Shown one piece after another: positions 22,793 to 35,622 of a DNA stretch of 64,000 bases (its first letter is position 1; every line of letters begins with the position of its first letter). Origin of the DNA: Beta vulgaris subsp. vulgaris. Lineage: Eukaryota > Streptophyta > Magnoliopsida > Caryophyllales > Amaranthaceae. Under the pieces are notes generated by a model. It searched no databases. It had not been told where the DNA came from and worked only from the letters and a program-made list of their open reading frames with translations. The stretch is from positions 42,021,492 through 42,085,491 of the forward strand of contig NC_079203.1 of the NCBI RefSeq assembly GCF_026745355.1, read 5' to 3'. The position numbers were made by a program, and so were the translations under genes.

Positions 22793-22963
22793 CTCCTTCC
22801 GTCCCAAAATATAGTTCCCATTTTCATTTAGGGTGTCCCAAAATATAGTTCCCATTTCCATATTTAGTTCCACATTTTTCCGTATTTTGTCTAGAAAAAC
22901 CATGTCCCATCATTTATTTGCTTTTTGAATTTTGTTTTTTCCTTTATCTATTCAACCATATAC
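22793..22963. mobile_element. Stowaway-like MITE, truncated
   Basis: Left half only, starting CTCCTTCCGTCCCAAAATAT after TA. It matches the full elements at 27730 and 45611 for about 170 bp and then joins, without its right end, to the next duplicated segment at 22964. Confidence 0.75.
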
Positions 22964-24237
22964 TTCTTTTTTATATTATTTTAATATATTGTTGCGGTTC
23001 TTGTTAGAAACCGCAACAATATGTTTGGCCAAATAATCAAAAAATTTGAAAAACTCTCCGTTGAAACCATATTCCTGCGGTTTTCGGCCGAAACCGTAAC
23101 AATATGGTAATTTATATTTTTCTTTTCTTTTTACGTGATATATTACAGCATATGGGTAAAACCGCAACAATAAACAATTATTCTACTAGTTCCAATTAAG
23201 GGTTAATTATTAGATTTAAGGAATATAACAAAAATGTCCCTAATGACTAACAGAGTTGATTTCCGTTAGTCACTAAGGGCATTCTGGACAATTTCTCTTA
23301 ACTCAGGGTATATGTTGATTTTTTAATTAATGGGGATATTTTGTGAAATATCTACTACATATATATGCAACAAGAGATATTGACATTCAAAGAAACATCT
23401 CCACAGATATGAAAAAAGGAAATAATGTAATTAAAACAATAACGGAAACATATAATAACGATACAATGCTATGTAATTTTTTTATCTTTGATATAATGAA
23501 ATAAATACAATAAATGAATTATATGTACATGTTGCACAATATCCTATGTCTTTTTTACCCATCATCTATTGACTTTGAAATTATTTTTTTATCCATATGA
23601 GCCACGAAGGCAATATAAAGTACAAAGAAGAGGATGAAAATTTGAACTTGGGACCTATCATTTACAACACCTCAATCTTAACCACTAGGCCAAGAAATTC
23701 CTGGTAAAAGAGCAGGGAAATTTTTATAAAGTAATCAGCAATCATCCGCAAAAGTTTAATTCTTTACACGAGTTCAAATGTTTCTTTCAAAATTGCTTCC
23801 TGTTATCTTAATTGTTTTGTTAAAAAATACATCATTCTTTTATCTTTTTCATTAGTGCTAAAAGAGAGTAAAAAAAACTTGAATGGATTTGATGATAATA
23901 ACTTAATGTGCATTAAGTATCATAAAATATACTCAGTTTTTATTTGATATAGTCTGTTTATATTAGATATGGTCATCTTTTTTTATATAGTCAATTTTTG
24001 TATATGATATAAAACACCCTTTTCAATAGTTAGTTTTAGTATGATACAATCAGTTTTTTTTTCTTAAATATATATAATTAGTTGTTGTATGATATAGTTT
24101 GTGTTCTCCGATAGTCAGTTTTGTGTAATTTACGAAATATGAGTTCATAATAAGATATCGTGAACTCGATTCATCTAAGACTAGCTGGAGAAACCATTTG
24201 TTTGAGTCAATGCTAAATACTTTATTTTTTCGAAAAC
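22964..24237. repeat. Tandem partial duplicate of the repeat unit (A')
   Basis: Repeats the right end of CACTA-like element 3 from TTATATTATTTTAATATATTG, including the palindrome (about 23069-23106), the right terminus (about 23190), the AATGACTAAC hairpin, the tRNA-like remnant (23600-23706) and the Tourist empty site. It ends where a Helitron-like end begins at 24238. Confidence 0.75.
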
Positions 24238-25901
24238 TAGGTTTTGACCCGTGCAAAATGCACGGAATTTTTTTTATTTATAAATTTTATGACTTTATGA
24301 TGTTTCTCCCAAAACCATGGGGTGAATATTAGATCGTGATTTAAACTTTTTATAATCATATCGTTTATGAGGAATATTTTAAAACTGACTTATAACCCGT
24401 GCGTTCAATAATTGATGTAATTAATATTATTGTGCGATGTTGACTGAAAAAGTCTTTGCTCTACCCATTGCTTCACATTGAGGACCAAATAAAATCACAA
24501 TTCGCTCCATTATTGGGATTCAATCATGCAACCACTTCTTTTCCCACTTTCTACCGTCCCTACTTTCCATAGTCTCTCTCACCCCCGCTCTTTTGTTGTC
24601 TTGAGATCCCGTGATCTTTATCACAAATAAAATTTCAAACCCTAGTGCTGGTAACTCTTGATATGGCTAACTGAACCCATGTAAATTACAAACCAGAATT
24701 GGAGATTTAAAACACAGCTAGAATTGTTATATTTAATTGAACCTTTCTCTTGAATTTGGGCAATATTATGTTTAAATAAAATGGAGATTTATTCGAAAAA
24801 TTGCTACATTCGGTCAATTGAATCTTATGTTATTAAAGAAAAAATTTCCCGTTCAATTTTGGTAATCTGAAAAAAGTTATCCAAAAAGTTTGACCACAGA
24901 TTCATCGAACACACTTGATATTTTCGAAAATGGAGAAAAAATGAATTTGATTGTGTTTTTATTTATTAACGTTGGATGTGTGAGATTCAGATGTTATCTA
25001 CATAAGTTTTTTATATGAACATGATGATTCGCTTTCTAGATGTTCAAATTGAGATGGAAAAAGACTGAATTTTTATGGTAGTGAAAACTGAGAGTTCTAA
25101 GCAAGGGTTTGTTACAATTTAGATTTTGTTAAGATTATATTCGGCTTCTAGATAGAAGTAAGACTTTATACACCTCTCTTAGAATTTAAAGCTTGTAAGT
25201 TTCATACTATTTGACCTATTTTTTTAATTTATTTTGGAAAGTAAAATATAGAATAAATTGTATTGTCAATTATTTGTTACATGCACAATTCACCCTTTTT
25301 TTCATTTTCATTGTGAGTTTTAGCTCACTGACCCAGGTCAATAATACTTGTTCCAAATGAACGGTAATTAATAGACATAAAAATCAATTTATATGTGGAA
25401 ATATATTATATGACATTTTATCTTTTCTTTGAGATGAACACCTAGAGATTATGAGCTCTCAAATTTCATATGTATGGTAATATTATTTTTTTAGTTGTGA
25501 TTCGGTTGTTGTGAATAAACTGAACAAATATATATGACTTATAAACTTCAAAAAGATACAACTACACTAAAATTATGGACAATAAATTTCACATAAGATC
25601 TATATACAATTTTAATCTTTAACCTTACATAGAGATGCCATACATTTACCAATTAAGATAGCATATTCCTACCGGACTTTAAATACTGCGATGTGATATT
25701 TTGTACCATGAAAGGGGTCCCATTGTTATGATACTAAACTTTGAGACATCTCATGCTTGTTGTTACAATAAGGCTACCCTCCTTTAAATTTTACAAACCT
25801 CATGAGCCAAGTAAAAGTTAACTTTTGTTGAGACTTTGTTATCTTTTCTTATCTATTTAGATATTGGCTAATACGTTTTTTAGTTGATAGTTTAATATTA
25901 G

Positions 25902-26048
25902 GTGTTAGTACATAAGATGTTTAGACTTTTGTGCAAGTATTAGTACATAAGATGTTTATTCTTTTGTGCAAGCTAAGTGTTAGTACATAAGATGTTTATT
26001 CTTTTATGCAAGCTAAGTGTTAATACATAAGATGTTTATTATTTTGTG
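25902..26048. repeat. Tandem repeat, about 40-bp unit
   Basis: Four consecutive copies of GTGTTAGTACATAAGATGTT plus TATTCTTTTGTGCAAGCTAA, the first and last shortened. It occurs only here in the window. Confidence 0.85.
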
Positions 26049-26857
26049 TTATACATGAGGTGCTAATATCAATTATTATTGATTTTATCGTGGATCGTGT
26101 TTTGTATTGCTAATCACATTGTAACTCACTAATAATTATCATCATTTTATGGGATATACCGTAGTCTTTGTAATATGACGGCCTACGATTTTATAGTTTG
26201 CAATGAACTTATAATTTTGATTGTATGGATATGTGGTCAATGATCTTATAATTTGAACTTTAAAAAAACCTATAATACAACTCATTATATGATTAATACG
26301 TCCCGGTAAACTTTAAGTTTAATATTATAATCTGTTAAGACTTTTGTTTTAATTTGGGTTTAAGAAGAGAGTACAACATGTTCATTTAAATAATTGTAAT
26401 ACCTTAAGTAGTACCTAAAATATCAGCTTCTTGCTATAAATTTATTTCTTAATTAGTGCGAAAATATATGATTAGCAACTCAAATACCGAATTTAGGGGA
26501 TATGAATTTTTAATTAGTTTCTTAAATATTGTATTTAGGGGATATGATTTTTTTAATTAGTGCCTAAAATATCGAATTTAGGAGATATTTTTTTTTGCAG
26601 TTTTATGATGCATAAGTAATTACTAATTAATAACAATCGATTCCTAAAAAAATTAGTTGATTTACATTCCATTACAGAGAACTTTCTTAAATAGTTTTCC
26701 AATTATATGCCTAAAAAAAGTAATGTATAACATAAATATTTAGAGACAAATACACGTGGTAAAAAATTGTAAAAGATATTACAAAGGATTGACACATCAG
26801 CAATTCAATTTGCTCTTGACACATAAGCAAATCTTTATTGCTTTATAGAATTATATA

Positions 26858-27175
26858 CTCCCTCCGTTTCCTAAAGATCTTCCCACTTACTGTTCCTACA
26901 GATACCAAGGAAAATCAAGTTGTGTGGGGCATGGTGTGAGTAAAGTAGGAGAGAGAAAGGGGTTAAGATAAATAAACAAATAAAAAGGGGTTAAAGTAGG
27001 AGAGAGAAAGGGAGTAAGATTGAATTAATAATGTAATGGTGGACCATATGATAGTGACATGAGAGGGTAAATAGGGAAATTTGTTTTGCCAAATAAGGAA
27101 TAAAGCAAAAGAGAGAAGATCTTTTGGAAACACCCTTAAACGAAAAGAGGGAAGATCTTTAGGAAACGGAGGGAG
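26858..27175. mobile_element. Stowaway-like MITE inside the Helitron-like element
   Basis: 318 bp with ends CTCCCTCCGTTTCCTAAAGA and its complement (TCTTTAGGAAACGGAGGGAG), flanked by TA at 26856-26857 and 27176-27177. A different subfamily from the other Stowaway copies. Confidence 0.9.
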
Positions 27176-27180
27176 TAAAA

Positions 27181-28240
27181 ACTATTGGAAATAATTATAT
27201 GAATTAATGATTGAAATTATTAGGGGCTGTACGAAGAAGTAATTCTATAAACTCCTCGTTTCTTGTGAATTCCAAGTTGTTTAGTGCTAAAAGAAAGATC
27301 GTTTGTAGATATGACAAAAGTAATAATCAAGATTAGGTTGGAAGCAATCATCCGCAAAAGATTTGGTTCCCGAGTCCCGACAGTCGGTATTAATTTGGTA
27401 AACCATACACTAATTTGAAATTTTCCCCAGGCCACTCAAACATAAATTGATGTAAGGAGTTAAAACAAACTTGGTGTTGCTGTCTACTTCCATTTTGTAT
27501 TTCTTAAATTATGCTTTGAGTTTTGATCTTTCTTTTTTCTTTAGGAACAAAACAGACACGTAACATGCTGATAAGTCTTTATTTGTTAAATACACTAACT
27601 ACTACAATCAACTCACTAGTATTTCTCAAATATGCCAACTACTTAGTAACCGACAAATAGTTTTTAAAAATGTAATATTAATTCATTTATGAATGAGTTA
27701 TACGTAATTAATCATAGAAATAAATACTACTCCTTCCGTCTCAGAATATAGTTTCCATTTTCCTTTTGGGTGTCCCAAAATATAGTTCTCATTTCCATAT
27801 TTAGTTCCACATTTTTCCGTAATTTGTCTAGAAAAACCGTGTCCCATCATTTATTTGCTTTTTGAATTTCGTTTTTTCCTTTATCTATTCAACCAAAATG
27901 TTATAATTAATGCTCTTTCACCAATTATTCTCCACTCTCTCTCCTAAAATCATCTTTTTTCCATGCAACGTTTATTTAACTAAACAAAAAATCTTTACTA
28001 TCCTTCTTATATTCTGCTTGCATAAATTACCCTGAAAAAAGGGAAATGAGAACTATATTTTGGGATGGAGGGAGTAGTAGCTATTCATCTATTTTTGAAG
28101 AATCTTCCTACATAATGTATCCATAAAATCCAAAGTAATAAAGAAGAAAGAGTGTGTAAAGGGATTCTTTTTTTTTTTATCTAAATAGAACAAATAGAAT
28201 TATGTGGGGCCAATAAATAAGGTAAAGTAGTGTGAACATG
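27181..28240. repeat. Repeat-unit flank (A), with Stowaway MITE
   Basis: Matches 45115-46125 in unit B. Contains the Stowaway at 27730-28074. It is cut at 28240 by the gypsy element and continues at 38878. Confidence 0.7.
27730..28074. mobile_element. Stowaway-like MITE (copy A)
   Basis: 345 bp, CTCCTTCCGTCTCAGAATAT at the left and complement-matching ATATTTTGGGATGGAGGGAG at the right, flanked by TA (27728-27729 and 28075-28076). The same insertion is at 45611-45959, so it predates the unit duplication. Confidence 0.9.
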
Positions 28241-30592
28241 TGTAACAGTCCAAACCTCCACTAATCTTAATCAACATCGTTTAACCACAACAGAAGCGTT
28301 ATCAAATTAAGGTTTGGACTATTACCATGACATTCTCAAATTAAAAGGAAGAGAATATCGAATTACCTCAAAAACATACTTTATACATTACTTGATGCAT
28401 ACAAAGCTGTCCTCATAAGAGTTCTTAGGTTACATACACCAAAAACTGACTGAAGTTCAGTAGCCTATCACTTGCTTAACTATGTAAACATATGTATATA
28501 AATGTCATTACTTAATTTACATTATTGAAAGTCTATTACAAAAGTAAACACCTTCATCACATATCCTCGTACCAACCTGCATCAAAATCAAACTCTGCCA
28601 CCCACCGAGTGACAGGCCACAGAAATGACAAAACAATCAGCAAAGCTGAGTACACACTGTATAATAGAAAATACAAGCTTAGGTGTATTTTGAAAACTAA
28701 CACATAGTTATAATAACATATAATCACCCTTAACTTAGTTACTATGGTTTCACAAAATCAATCGTTTGGCATGAACGCGAGTGGAGAGGGGTACCACGCA
28801 GTACCAGCTGTCTCCAAACTAGTGAGGGTCGTCACCCAGCCTTTTATTGTTATGCTTGCAAGACTTACCCGGACATGTCCTATAACGCCAGGAATTCGCC
28901 CCTCCTGGAAGGCAACAGCTAGGGACTCTACCCGCCCTAACTCGGGGTGCCTATTCATGCCTCACTTTCATATTTATAAAATAAGATATTTAATGGTTTA
29001 TACTTTAAACCTCAATACTCAAAATCCTTATCAACTCATCCTTAATACTCAGAATCTTATCAACTCCTTTCAATTACCCTTACTTTGATAGTTGAGAAGA
29101 TTTAGGATTTTCATATATACTTAAAACTAGTTTTCAACATAATAACTTTGATAGGACTTAAACAATTATGTCTTAGGGACTTAAATAATACTCAAACATA
29201 TATTTCATCAAGGATTACCAATTATCAATTACTATATAAGTTATGTACTAAGCACATCCCATTTAGAAGCATAATCGTAATGACTTAGTGTATAAGTGTT
29301 GTTTAGGTCAATTGAAACATCTCTAAGAACCTTAGCATGTTATACTTATGTAATATACTCAATATACACATAATAAAACACATATCATACATAAATTCAT
29401 TTCATAAACATGCTTTACACAAGAAAGAAACAATCACTTAACTATAAGAGTGGAAATCTCTAGGTTAAACCAAACTAAGTGTGTACCTTAACTAAGGATG
29501 CTTAAAGCTCACGAAATTCCTTAATCCACTTGGTTAACTACTCCTACAGCTTCCCCTGAATGTATAAAATGCTAAAGATTAGTTTCAACAAGCTTATAGA
29601 TATGAAAAACTAAGCTTAAATACAAGAGATGTAAACTGTTGAACTTACAGCAACTTATGTGATCTTTGAAAGGTTTTCTATATGATTTTATGGTCTAAAG
29701 GTTGGAACCAAAGCTTGTACAACTCTGTATGGATGTTTAGAAGAGTTCTATGTAGAGAAAAGTGGGTGTCAAAGAGGAGAAAATTGAGAAAGGAGACGAA
29801 AACCCAGAACAGCCTTTTATAGCCTGTTCTGGCGGTACCCAAGGAGGAGGGAAAGGTATCTGGGCAACGTCGGTTTCTTGGAGTTTCTGGGTGATTCTTG
29901 CTTGAGGTGTTAGCCTTTGGTGTTGGCTATCATGCATCAAAGGGCTTTGAGAGATCGACACTTGAGTAGCTGCTAAGCAGCTTTCTTTGAGGATAGGTCT
30001 GAGCTGTAATTTCAGCTGGCCAGGTTTTACTATGTAAGCAATTTACCTTATTAAGCCACGTAATTCTTGGGCTTAAATGACCATTTTAACCTTAAGACAT
30101 CTTAAGCATGTCATATATCAAGTTTGGTTAGGTTCTGAGCTCGGATTCAATCCCGAAAGGCTCTTTAACTGGAAGGTCATCGTTACCCGATAAAAATCTC
30201 ATACGATTTTCACAATCTTAATGTTTAAGGCTCTCAAGGACTTTTCAACTTATCTATTGGTTTCCAAAGTCTTCTTACCAATAAGAATGGTAGATCTTAC
30301 CTACTTTTGCCTCGTATGGTGTTGGAGAGTATTCTAATCTACTTTAAGCACTACAACCAAATGAAACTTAGCATAACTGATAGTTTCAAGTAACTATCTT
30401 CCACCTAGAACCTTAAAATCCTATAACTCTATATGAAGTAGTCAATTAACTTACGTAAAACATATAAGTTAACTAATTAAACATAATATCATAGGAAATA
30501 CACAGTTAGACTGCTCTGTAGTTACTTTAATACGATCTCATGCTTTAGCACATAATCAGGGTTTTGAGTTAGGGCTTCTTAGGGCTATTACA
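28241..30592 (-). repeat. Gypsy 3' LTR
   Basis: Plus-strand ends TGTAACAG and CTATTACA. Nearly the same as 36517-38872. Open frames inside it (for example 28744-29088 and 29737-29961) recur in the other LTR with indels and are not genes. Confidence 0.95.
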
Positions 30593-30606
30593 TTCTACCC
30601 CTCTTA
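30593..30606 (-). promoter_or_regulatory. Polypurine tract
   Basis: Minus strand TAAGAGGGGTAGAA, directly before the 3' LTR start, where plus-strand synthesis would be primed. Confidence 0.85.
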
Positions 30607-30642
30607 AAAGAAGTTTCGTCCTCGAAACTTGAAATATTTACC

Positions 30643-31350
30643 TTATTGGAATAATTGTGGATATCGATCCCGCATATCAGATTCTTTTTCCCAAGTAGCC
30701 TCTTCTTCTCCGTGATTAGACCACAACACCTTTACAAGCGGAATTGTTTTCTGTCTTAATACTTTTTCTCGATGGTCTAATATTTGTAACGGTTTTTCTT
30801 CATATGTTAATGTCTCATCTATCTTCAGTGGTTCATAGGATAGCACGTGGGATGGGTCATGAATATATTTCCTCAATTGAGACACATGAAACACGTTATG
30901 TACTTTGGACAGTTCCACGGGTAGAGCAAGTTCGTATGCTACCTCTCCAACTCTACTCAGAATCTCATATGGACCGACATACTTTGGACTTAGTTTCCCC
31001 TTTGCTCCAAATCTTTTCACTCCCCGTGTAGGTGAAATCTTGAGAAATACTTTATCTCCAACTTCAAATTCTAACTTTCTCCTTCTTAAGTCAGCATACT
31101 TCTTCTGACGATCTTGTGCCGCTTTCATCTTTTCCTGAATCATTTTAATATGCTCCATTGTCTCTTGAATTAATTCAGGTCCAGTTGATACTTGATAATT
31201 TAAGTCATCCCAACATATCGGCATACGACACCTTCGACCGTACAGTGCTTCATAAGGAGCCATTCCAATGCTTGAATGATGGCTATTATTATATGAAAAC
31301 CAATTAGTGCTAAATGATCCTCCCATGATCCTTGGAGTTCCATTACACAA
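30643..31350 (-). pseudogene. Integrase C-terminus with chromodomain
   Basis: Carries the GPY/F-type region (LSPKYVGPYEILSRVGEVAY) and HNVFHVSQLRKY, then ends with a chromodomain-like tail (ILDHREKVLRQKTIPLVKV, LWSNHGEEEATWEKE). Such tails are thought to direct chromoviruses to heterochromatin. The stop at 30643 precedes the polypurine tract by under 40 bases. Confidence 0.92.
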
Positions 31351-32516
31351 GCTCGTAGCATGTCTTCTAGTGTTTGAATTGTTCTTTCTGTCTGTCCATC
31401 AGTAGACGGATGAAATGTTGTACTCATATTTAGTCGTGTTCCAAATGCTTCTTGTAACTTCTCCCAAAAATGGGATAGAAAACGAGTATCTCTATCGGAG
31501 ATGATAGTCCGTGGGGTACCATGCAATCGTATGATCTCTTGAATATATGCATCTGCCATCTGCTTCATTGTCCAAGTAGTCTTCATGGCAATAAATCTAC
31601 CCGTCTTTGTCAGTCTGTCCACAATCACCCATATAGAATCTTTTGACTTTCTTGAGCGAGGCAATCCTATGATAAAATCCATAGATACAGAGTCCCACTT
31701 CCAATCAGGTATTGGTAAAGGTTGTAGCATCCCTGGCATCTTCCCTCGATCGAATTTAATCTTTTGACATGTCAAACACTTTGCCACAAATCTCGAAGCA
31801 TCTCGTTTAAGTCCCTTCCACCAAAATGTTTTCTTGAGGTCCTTCACAAGTTTATCTCTTCCTGGGTGAATGGAATAAGGGCTATTATGGGATTCCCTTA
31901 AAATTTTATCCTTCAATTCACGGTCATCTGGAATACACCATCGATTATGAATCATAATGCCTCCATTCTCATGAAGGTGAAAATCAGTAGATTCCCCATT
32001 TTCTATCTTACATCTTATGTCGTTCAGGAATGGGTCATGTTGTTGTTTCTGAATAATTTCATCGAATAAAGTTGGTTGAATAGTCATTGCATTAAGGATA
32101 CCTTGAGCTTCTCCTTTTTGTACAATGACTAGGTCTAATCTCCTCATCTCCTCATAAATTTCTTGTGGTACAGAAATGAGTCCATTCACCATTCTTCTAG
32201 GTATTCGACTTAGAGCATCAGCCACTCGATTGGCTTTTCCTGGATGATATTGGATGTCTATCTCATAGTCCTTGATCAATTCCAACCACCTTCGCTGTCG
32301 CATATTCAATTCCTTCTGTGTGAAGATATACTTTAAACTTTTATGATCAGTAAAGATTTTACATGGAACACCATATAGATAGTGTCTCCACAACTTCAAA
32401 GCAAATACAACAGCAGCTAACTCCAAGTCGTGCACAGGATAATTTCCCTCATGAGGTCTCAATTGTCTAGAGGCATAAGCTATAACTTTCCCTTTCTGCA
32501 TCAATACACATCCCAA
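31200..32516 (-). pseudogene. Gypsy RNase H and integrase core
   Basis: 438 codons open. RNase H signature ([33 protein letters not shown]) is followed by the integrase zinc-binding HHCC region (IHPGRDK...CLTCQ) and the DDE core: [17 protein letters not shown] and [17 protein letters not shown]. All three acidic residues are present. The frame shifts near 31330 into the C-terminal part. Confidence 0.93.
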
Positions 32517-32545
32517 CCCTTCTTTTGATGCATCACTGTATATCT

Positions 32546-33838
32546 CTATTCCTCCTTATCAGTCGGCAGGGTTAACACGGGTGCGCTAGTTAGCTTTCGC
32601 TTCAATTCTTGAAAAGCCTTCTCACATTTTTCCGACCATTGGAATTTCACATTTTTCCGTATCAGTGATGTAATAGGTAGGGAAATCCTTGAAAAGTTAT
32701 CCACAAACTTCCTATAATACCCTGCTAAACCCATAAAACTCCGTACTAATATTTGTTGGTACTGGCCATTCCACAATCGCCTTTATCTTCTCAGGATCAA
32801 CCATCACTCCCTCTTTTGAAATTACATGCCCTAAGAATGATACTTCAGATAACCAAAAATTACACTTACTTAACTTAGCATATAACTTCTTTTCTCTCAG
32901 TACATTTAATACTATCCGTAAATGATCCTCGTGGTCTCTTTTATTCTTCGAATACACTAGTATATCATCAATAAAGACCACTACGAATTGATCTAAATAA
33001 GCCTTAAAATATCTCTGCATTAAATCCATAAATGCAGCTGGAGCATTCGTCAACCCAAAAGGCATTACCACAAACTCATAATGACCATATCTTGTTCTAA
33101 AGCGTTTTTAGAAATATCTTCATCAGCAATCCTCATTTGATGGTATCCTGATCTCAAATCTATCTTGGAGAAAACCTCAACACCTTTTAACTGGTCAAAT
33201 AAATCATCTATTCTAGGAAGAGGATATCTATTCTTGACTGTAATTTTATTAATCTCCCTGTAATCTATACACAGTCTCATTGTTCCATCTTTCTTCTTAA
33301 CGAATAACACAGGGGCTCCCCATGGAGATACACTTGGTCTAATGTATCCCTTCTGCAACAACTCCTCTAATTGTTTCTTTAATTCAACCATCTCTGCAGG
33401 GGCCATACGGTATGGACTTCTGGAAATAGGCGTAGCTCCTGGCACTAAATCGATGTGAAAGTTCACTACACGTCTAGGGGGTAATCCAGGTAATTCTTCC
33501 GGAAATACATCTGGGAATTCCTTCACTATCGGAATTTCTTCTACTTTTAAGGGACTTGTGGTTGTGTCAATTACATGGCACAAATAAGCATTTCTCCCTC
33601 TTCTTACCTCCTTAGCAATCTTCATCATGGAAACAATTTTCACTCTCGATTTCTTCATAACTCCTTGATATACGATTTTACCACCTTGTGGAGTTTTTAA
33701 CTGGATCGTCTGTGCTTCACATTCAATTACAGCTTCATATTTACTAAGCCAGTCCATTCCCAAAATTACATCATAATACCCTAATTCAAATTGTACCAAA
33801 TCGGCCATCAACTCAGTACCCGCTATATTATACAACAT
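32546..33838 (-). pseudogene. Gypsy reverse transcriptase
   Basis: Frame 33838-33065 carries the end of the protease ([11 protein letters not shown]) and RT fingers ([30 protein letters not shown]). After a shift, frame 33071-32712 gives [16 protein letters not shown] and the catalytic FIDDILVYS, the usual YxDD written FIDD as is common in Ty3/gypsy. Frame 32776-32546 gives the connection ([27 protein letters not shown]). The three pieces are joined by single-base shifts only. Confidence 0.92.
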
Positions 33839-34278
33839 TCTTTACATAAATTCTCACACTTAACTCGTAAACCATCAGGAAGGTCTATTGCTAAGTCAAT
33901 TTTTGACTGTTTTGGGGTTGGATTCAATCTTTTAAGCAACGAATGGGATATAAAGGAGTTGGATGCTCCAGAATCAAAAAGAACATATGCAGGTACATAA
34001 TTCACAAGGAAAGTTCCGGAGATTACATTACCTCCATCTTTAACAAGTTCAGCCTCCCCGCTTCCATTGGCATCCAGATTATCATTTTCGACAAACTCGG
34101 GTTGTGCCTCTTCTTCAGTGCCCATGGCATACATTCTTCCAGCTACCTTCCCTGGATTGGCATACGATCCTCTTTGATTATTGCGATTAAAAGTCGATGC
34201 ACCTTGGTTCCCTTTTGCATTACTCATTCCGAATCTGCTAGGTCCAGTTTGTGTTCTTACATATCCAGCTTCCTTCAC
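33823..34278 (-). pseudogene. Gypsy protease region
   Basis: A glycine/asparagine-rich linker is followed by the aspartic protease with active-site LFDSGASNSFIS (about residue 106 of the frame). It overlaps the next frame at 33838 by a one-base shift. The catalytic triplet DSG is intact. Confidence 0.9.
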
Positions 34279-35185
34279 ATTCTTCTTAGTCGTTTCGGGG
34301 CAGTCTTTAGCAATGTGCCCAGGTTTCTTGCATCAAAACATATAGACTTTCCTTCACAATTCCTTCCAAAATGCATCCTTCCACATCGAAAACATCCTCG
34401 ATTTTTGGTTGAGTAGGTTGTTGAAAGTTTGGCGTACGTACAATCGGTTGAACAACTCGAGGCTTCTTACTTTTCTCTTCTTCCTCGCTACCAAAATTCC
34501 TTCTTTTGTTTATTTCGTTCTCTTTTTCACTAATCCTTTCTTGCGCCAATGCTCTATCATATAATTCTTGAAAATTGATACAATGTCCAACTCTCTTCTG
34601 ATAAGTGAAATTCAATCCTTCGAAATACCGTGTCACCTTGAACTTTTCCGACTTCACTAAGTCAGGTGCGAATCGGGATAGCTCGACAAACTTTGCCGTA
34701 TATTCTACTATCGACATCTTACCCTGACGTAAGGTAAGGAATTCACACTCCTTCTTAGTCTGAAGTGCTGGAGGATAAAACCTTTCCCGTAATTTCTCAA
34801 GGAACTTATCCCAAGTAAAATCAGGTCGTTGAGCAATATTTTTCACAGTCTTCCACCACATATCTGCTTGTCCATCTAAATAGAATGATGCTAACTTCAC
34901 TCTTAGATGGTTGTGGACAATTCACCATATCCAGGAGTTTTTCCATATAAGCGATCCAATCCTCGAACTTTACTGGATCAGGTTCCCCATCATAAGTCCT
35001 AGGATTGTGTGATGCTAACCTTTTATAAAACTTTCCCTCATCATCTGTATCCTTATTTGCCTGGTTATTCTCCAACAATTCAACAATCGGGTATTCATAT
35101 TTTCTAATTGGTTAATTCTAGCCTCCATTTGGTGAGTTGAGTCACCAGATCTTGATGATGAAGCACCAGCTCTAGTTCCTACCAT
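34270..35185 (-). pseudogene. Gypsy gag, frameshifted
   Basis: Starts at an ATG at 35185 with a short coiled N-terminus; frame shifts near 35070 and 34880 lead through 35078-34821 (DGEPDPVKFEDWIAYMEKLL) to 34900-34307, which holds the retrotransposon gag core (LASFYLDGQADMWWKTV and FYPPALQTKKECEFLTLRQG). The nucleocapsid end has two zinc knuckles, CFRCGRMHFGRNC and, one frame over, a CKKPGHIAKDC-type knuckle, again separated by a single-base shift. Structural protein that would form the virus-like particle; not translatable as it stands. Confidence 0.9.
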
Positions 35186-35622
35186 TAAAGAAAATGAAAT
35201 ACTATTACCTTCCCACTTATTAAATTAAGCACATAACATAAAAGTAAAGTAAAGAACAATCACATATGCACACCAAAATTTGCTCTTATATAGAAGCATA
35301 TAGTTTCAACTTATACAACCATATCCGAGTAATCAATAATACTAGCTACTATATTCTAATACATATACACGGCTCATAGGCCCAAGAGTTAGTATACTTA
35401 CATACACCCTAACCTCATATATCCAAAAAAAAAGATCATTTTCACTTTAAGTTCCTTCCAACAATCTAATCTAGTCGAAAAGTATCTCGTACGTAACTGC
35501 TGTCACTACTACTCCCTGTATCTATCTGTCCTGGTTTTAAATCCGAATCGTAACTTGAGCTACCCTCATAAGAGTAACTGATTTCATCTTCGATATCTTC
35601 ATCTCCTTCTAGTTCTGATCTT

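Larger units (their letters stand above)
24238..27180 (-). mobile_element. Helitron-like non-autonomous element
   Basis: Unit A reads CGAAAATACTATTGG at 22345-22360 without interruption; here 2.9 kb lies between CGAAAA and ACTATTGG. On the minus strand the insertion ends with a hairpin CCGTGCATTTTGCACGG, 8 bases, then CTAG followed by T, the 3' terminus expected of a Helitron. The other end (27180) does not show a clear TC start and is next to a later Stowaway insertion. No Rep/helicase ORF is present. A tandem repeat (25902-26048) lies inside. Confidence 0.6.

Noticed and set aside
28744..29088. 114-codon ORF, with a related frame at 37018-37376
   Set aside because: Both lie in the LTRs of the gypsy element and differ by frameshifts between the two LTRs, so there is no sign of coding constraint.
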